From: Heliopora coerulea
Taxonomy: Eukaryota > Cnidaria > Anthozoa > Scleralcyonacea > Helioporidae
Direction of reading: 5' to 3'
DNA length: 64,000 nt
NCBI GenBank assembly: GCA_030142905.1
Contig: JASJOG010000239.1
Coordinates: forward strand, 124,001 to 188,000
Under the pieces are notes generated by a model. The model saw only the letters and a program-made list of their open reading frames with translations, made no database searches and was not told the origin of the DNA. Positions within the stretch are counted from its first letter, which is position 1, and each line of letters opens with the position of its first letter. Below, piece by piece: positions 61,401 through 64,000 of this stretch. The position numbers were made by a program, and so were the translations under genes.

Positions 61401-64000
61401 CACAGAGTTGTGCAGTTATGTGTTAGTATCTTGAATGTGGTTTCGTACGTTGCTGTTTTAGGCAGACTAGGTTCTTAATATAGTTCGATTAACTCACAAG
61501 AGTCTTACATTAGTGGGAAGACAGTTTTATTTGATCCATTCAAGTACTGTTTTTGTTAAACTCTAAAGACAGATACACCGAAAATATAATGATCGGACAT
61601 AAATGAATTGTACTTTTCTTGTCTCTCTTTATTATAGACTACAATCAACTCTCGAAATCGATGAAAAAGAACTGTATAAAATGCAACGTACCAACACTGG
61701 AAGTTTGTTTCCGACGTCGTTTTATTTCGGAAACCGTCCTGATCAATCACTGACAGCAAGTCCCCAGGTCGATGTCTTGGACAATGGTGATGAGCTTCAT
61801 GAATCTACAGAGGATGTAGTACACAAGAGAGAGGCGCAGAGGGAGAGGTTGAAGTCCCGAAGTTATCCCGAAAGCGAGTTTCGAAACATCACGAGAATTA
61901 TTGAGGAAAATTCACAGGAGCTTAATGACGAGCACAGTTACCTTCCTCAAAGTCCTTCGGAATCCTTATCTAGTTCCTCAGTGACCTATGTGGAACCCGA
62001 ACAAAGATTGTTGGATACTGTTTTTAGTTCTTTAGAAACGGGAGGAAGCGATAGGGGTCTCTTGGTAAACGACGGAAATAGACGCAGATCCCACTCTGAA
62101 GAGAACCTTAGCGGCATTGCCTCATCTTTCCGTGACGAGTTAGCGACACGATTGACCTTTGATAGGAATCCCGCAGTTAAATCACAGGGAAGTTCGACAG
62201 CACAAAACAAAGCCAAGTCACTGAGGGAAGATGAGAAATCGTTGCCACTCGTTGGTGATTCCTCTTCGGACATGCAATACTTTGGTGATGAGCTGGCGAC
62301 GTTATTGACCATCCCAGAAAAGAAGTCTAATGCACCGTCGGTTAAAGAAAGCAAAGACAGCCAATCTAAACCTATTCACGGAATGATATCAGCGTACGAC
62401 AGTGAGCGCTCGAATAATTTGATTGTTGATGATGAACTTCAAAAACCTACACTGAGAACAAAGTCGTCTAAAGATAGTTCTGACCTGGTTAAAAGGACAG
62501 AAGATATCAAACCATTTCTTACTTACGGCGACGAATATTCGACAACACTAATCTTACCAGAACAACCACAAAAACAACAATCGTTGACTCCATCTGCTGC
62601 AGAAACGGCTTACAACAAAGATCAAGGAGTTCTTCAGTTAAGCAACAGCTATAAAAATGTCAGTGGACTATTGGACTCTGAGACAACAAGGGAGACCAAG
62701 GTTAGATATATTGATGAACCTCGAGATTTTCCCACGTCAACATCTGACATCAGTCCAGTAAGACCTCCGAGAAAAAAAGATAAAATTTCAAAAAAATCTG
62801 GCAAAGCCAAAGAGATTCACTTTCAAAAAAATAATCATGATTTTTATGCTGGAAACAAACAAGCCGCCAGCTTGTCTGATCGTTTCTCTGAATCCGATTT
62901 ACGCGAGATTCATCGATTTGATAGGGAGGATACGAAGCCTGATTGGACAAGGGACAGATTGAAAAACGATCAAAATCGACGGCAAAGTCTTCCGACATAT
63001 GTTGAATATAGAGGGGAGGAGAATGGTTTGGATTTTGCGCCACACGACCGTCAAGAGAAAACCAGTCACAGTGTTCATGACAGAGACCCTCAACCTGGTG
63101 GTGAATCAAACGAGCGGCATATGTCGGAGGAAGTGAATGAAAGGCGTTCTGGAGATTGGTCAAGAGCAAACCCAGAGTATTCCAGACGAAAAATCGATGG
63201 TTACGCAAAATCTCAAGAAGTATTTGTGCCTCAAGACGTTTCTCCAGGGTATCGGCGGGAAAGGTTAAGTAACAATTTCTCCACTGGGACCGATGCACTG
63301 CGATCAGAAAACCGTAACAAACATGTGTTACCGGAAGTATTGTTAGACGCTACTGTTCGAACGACGAGTCTTGACCACCATGAGGAACGTAAATCGTCGT
63401 CGAGATCGTCCTGGAGTGAGTCAGCGCCAGACCGTTTAAGACAAGAACTAAGGGTTCCCCCTCCATACCGTCCACCGCCGTACGCGCTTACAGATCCTGG
63501 ATCCCGACAACCGAATGATTTCGTTCTTTCACCAGAAAATTCGTCCAATAAGACCCGACTAGCATCGAGGCCCAATTACCCACCTCCTAGTATACCACCG
63601 ACTTTGAGGCCCGACTATCCACCTCCAAATATCCCGCCAAACTTGAGGCCGAACTACACACCTCCATCCATACCGCCACCTGCTCGTAGGTCACAAAGAC
63701 CTAATGATTATAAACCTGCATTCGAGACTTCGCTTGACCATCCAAAGCGACGCCTTATAAAATATTCTCCAGATAGCTATGAGCCCACGAGCATTCCAGA
63801 CTATCAAACACGTAATGCCTCGCTAGATGAGAGAAGGTCATCACCAAGGCAACGGCATGGGGAGAGGCCAGTACATCTAGATGTGTCTTCGCCAGCCGAG
63901 GCTTTACCCCCGTCGAATAAAAATCGTGAAGGAAAGGTTGGGAATTATTATTATCCTGTAGATAATAGTCCGTTTGATGGACGAAACCGTGACACTACGA
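45897..64000 (+). CDS. SOWAH: SOWAH-family ankyrin repeat protein with very long tail (3' partial)
   Basis: Exons in phase: 45897-46023, 46136-46197, 47904-48048, 48605-48780, 50746-50847, 51847-51874, 52022-52044, 52190-52291, 52559-52570, 52898-52900, 53063-53065, 53326-53412, 54696-54698, 55311-55313, 55811-55883, 56267-56347, 56463-56492, 57037-57078, 59612-59682, 60881-60966, 61638 to beyond 64000 (over 1,200 aa). The N-terminus is the SOWAH winged-helix-like domain (ALVREYFVKNGGKVKRHDL, FGDLVNSLAFLQNIE, KFFVLKKSK). A Ser-rich linker leads to LDGFEKSWMMSTMTGN, DFITGYTGLHWAAK and SNGGYTPLHLAAMHGH, ending IRDYSGKKPKDVV: the two ankyrin repeats and closing motif of the family. The junction at 46197 uses a weak donor (gtttgc). 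Reading on past the donor at 57078 gives a short 463-aa form stopping at 57368. The tail exon is polar and disordered. Human SOWAH proteins end soon after the ankyrin repeats, so the tail is unusual. Function unknown beyond the family (Drosophila sosondowah). Confidence 0.85.
49181..49219 (+). repeat. (AT)n microsatellite
   Basis: About 39 bases of pure AT, flanked by inverted AAGTTTATTTATAT / ATATAAACTTATAT words. Confidence 0.9.
49383..49558 (+). repeat. (AT)n followed by (CATA)n microsatellite
   Basis: A short AT run turns into a tetranucleotide CATA array of about 155 bases with a slightly degenerate centre (49446-49496). It generates long Tyr/Ile/Thr/His repeat frames on both strands that are not genes. 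Confidence 0.95.
49718..49808. repeat. Imperfect inverted repeat (hairpin)
   Basis: TCATAAATTCAAGGGATGTA at the left pairs with the complement of TACAACCCTTGAATTTATAA at the right. A second inverted pair, AGTTAAAGCCC / GGGCTTTAACT, lies at about 50470-50560. Both are in the same SOWAH intron; the class is unknown. Confidence 0.6.
51068..51170 (+). repeat. Dispersed MITE-like repeat copy
   Basis: Contains TTGATGAGTAAGATCGTCTG, ACATTAAGCAGAGTAAAATT and ends CCCCATGATTGGTTAA. It lies in a SOWAH intron. A partial copy of the core follows at about 51535-51565. Confidence 0.7.
51455..51760. repeat. Degenerate tRNA-like (SINE-type) sequences
   Basis: On the minus strand near 51460-51515 the sequence GGAGGTTTGAGTCCAGCC resembles a tRNA B box after TCTGACTAGCACTAAGAAAG. 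On the plus strand near 51690-51740 TGAGTAGCTCAATGGTTAGA resembles an A box. Neither folds into an evident full tRNA. Confidence 0.45.
51847..51874 (+). CDS. SOWAH 28-nt microexon
   Basis: Bounded by ttcatag and gtgagc; encodes GVYTDDDQY plus one base (phase 0 to 1). It joins the next 23-nt exon in frame. Confidence 0.75.
52022..52044 (+). CDS. SOWAH 23-nt microexon
   Basis: Bounded by aatctag and gtatgc; completes an Asp codon and encodes IEIPSYT, restoring phase 0. Skipping the 28- or 23-nt exon alone would shift the frame; skipping both keeps it. Confidence 0.7.
52559..52570 (+). CDS. SOWAH 12-nt microexon (DFIT)
   Basis: Bounded by atttccag and gtgagt; encodes DFIT. In vertebrate SOWAH proteins the same place reads RDFITGF before LHWAAK, so family conservation supports this tiny exon strongly. 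Confidence 0.85.
52898..52900 (+). CDS. Putative SOWAH 3-nt microexon (GGC, Gly)
   Basis: aaatcag-GGC-gtgagt. It supplies the Gly of the ankyrin GxTxLH motif that the flanking exons lack. A T-rich tract lies 20-45 bases upstream. Confidence 0.7.
53063..53065 (+). CDS. Putative SOWAH 3-nt microexon (TAT, Tyr)
   Basis: gaattgcag-TAT-gtaagt, with a long pyrimidine tract upstream (ttctattttttatgtccttt). It supplies the Tyr after Gly, so the joined product reads DFIT-G-Y-TGLHWAAK. Confidence 0.7.
54696..54698 (+). CDS. Putative SOWAH 3-nt microexon (AAT, Asn)
   Basis: acattacag-AAT-gtaagt, preceded by a strong pyrimidine tract (ttctttctcccgtttttctt). It is the first of two residues missing between NVNAKS and GYTPLHLAA. 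Confidence 0.7.
55311..55313 (+). CDS. Putative SOWAH 3-nt microexon (GGT, Gly)
   Basis: catttctag-GGT-gtaagta, preceded by a pyrimidine tract (ttctttttcttttttatg). It gives the second missing residue, so the product reads NAKS-N-G-GYTPLHLAA, the exact ankyrin spacing. Confidence 0.7.
57079..57368 (+). CDS. Alternative 3' end of SOWAH (short isoform tail)
   Basis: If the gtaaga donor at 57079 is not used, the frame continues for 96 codons to TAA at 57366-57368. The tail is basic then acidic and contains a duplicated, phosphosite-like unit: RSFSEPIGFQEKYENA and RSISDPMGSQEKLEDS, about 45 residues apart. The duplication in frame suggests this stretch is truly coding. Confidence 0.65.
57369..59611. 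other. SOWAH short-form 3' UTR / long-form intron
   Basis: No further coding exon seen. The frame at 57376-57609 starts just after the stop in another frame and has no recognisable domain. Confidence 0.5.
60005..60066. repeat. Quasi-palindrome
   Basis: GAGAAACGAGTTGAAAAACG, then GGCGAAGCC at the centre, then an imperfect complement ending AACGAGTTTCTCGAG. It can form a long hairpin in a SOWAH intron; possibly the core of a repeat element. Confidence 0.5.
61638..64000 (+). CDS. SOWAH long tail exon, open to the window edge
   Basis: I read 787 codons without a stop from the acceptor attatag. It is rich in Ser, Asp, Glu, Arg and Pro with no globular domain. Visible features: RRRSHSEENL, a 14-3-3-type phosphosite; a thrice-repeated GDELATxLT-like motif; SPVRPPRKKDK, possible SH3 ligand; two WW-domain ligand motifs in PPPYRPPPY (63457-63483); and three tandem proline repeats near 63570-63680. 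Phase 2 at the acceptor matches exon 60881-60966. A separate downstream gene remains possible but would need its own start. Confidence 0.75.

Noticed and set aside
61986..63575. Several minus-strand open frames of 64-182 codons
   Set aside because: They are the antisense of the long plus-strand SOWAH exon, which is open for 787 codons with coding composition.
1..64000. CRISPR arrays, bacterial operons, phage or plasmid functions
   Set aside because: Spliced eukaryotic genes throughout; no spaced identical repeats or prokaryotic gene organisation.

Overview
The window is animal nuclear DNA: AT-rich, with many short exons bounded by GT..AG introns, no operons, and many small non-autonomous transposons. 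Gene content (CEP76, TRAF7, SYS1, WRNIP1, a SOWAH ankyrin protein) is metazoan. Two genes uncommon in animals (an RraA-family protein and a microbial/plant/protist-type 5'-nucleotidase) and the repeat style suggest a cnidarian, most likely a stony coral. That taxonomic guess is inference; the gene calls rest on exon translations I joined by eye with codon phase checked at every junction.

Layout. (1) 1.9-2.2 kb, minus: first two coding exons of an unrecognised gene running off the low end. (2) 3.2-4.5 kb, minus: two-exon RraA-like gene. (3) 7.8-19.4 kb, minus: 14 exons of an intracellular 5'-nucleotidase/metallophosphoesterase starting with a myristoylation motif; its introns hold a pogo-like element, a PIF/Harbinger-like MITE and a foldback element with a nested hAT MITE. 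(4) 20.8-23.2 kb, minus: SYS1, head-to-head (183 bp) with (5) WRNIP1 at 23.4-26.9 kb, plus. (6) 28.8-38.5 kb, minus: TRAF7 (RING, TRAF zinc fingers, seven WD40 blades); one intron carries a LINE copy inverted by twin priming. It is head-to-head (221 bp, with a long CT microsatellite) with (7) CEP76 at 38.7-44.2 kb, plus. (8) 45.9 kb to the window edge, plus: a SOWAH-family gene with an N-terminal winged-helix-like domain, two ankyrin repeats, an alternative short 3' end, and a very long disordered tail exon (at least 787 codons) still open at the edge.

The most striking observation is in the SOWAH gene. At two exon junctions inside the ankyrin repeats the protein is exactly two residues short of the family and ankyrin consensus. 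Each intervening intron contains exactly two perfect 3-nt exons (AG-NNN-GTRAGT) whose codons (GGC+TAT, AAT+GGT) supply the missing Gly-Tyr and Asn-Gly. They follow exons of 28, 23 and 12 nt. If confirmed, this is a cluster of seven microexons including four of a single codon, in two tandem pairs.

The genes are housekeeping or regulatory (Golgi trafficking, DNA damage response, ubiquitin signalling, centriole control) and do not form a pathway together. Splice coordinates are by eye and may be off by a few bases where alternative AG/GT sites exist.
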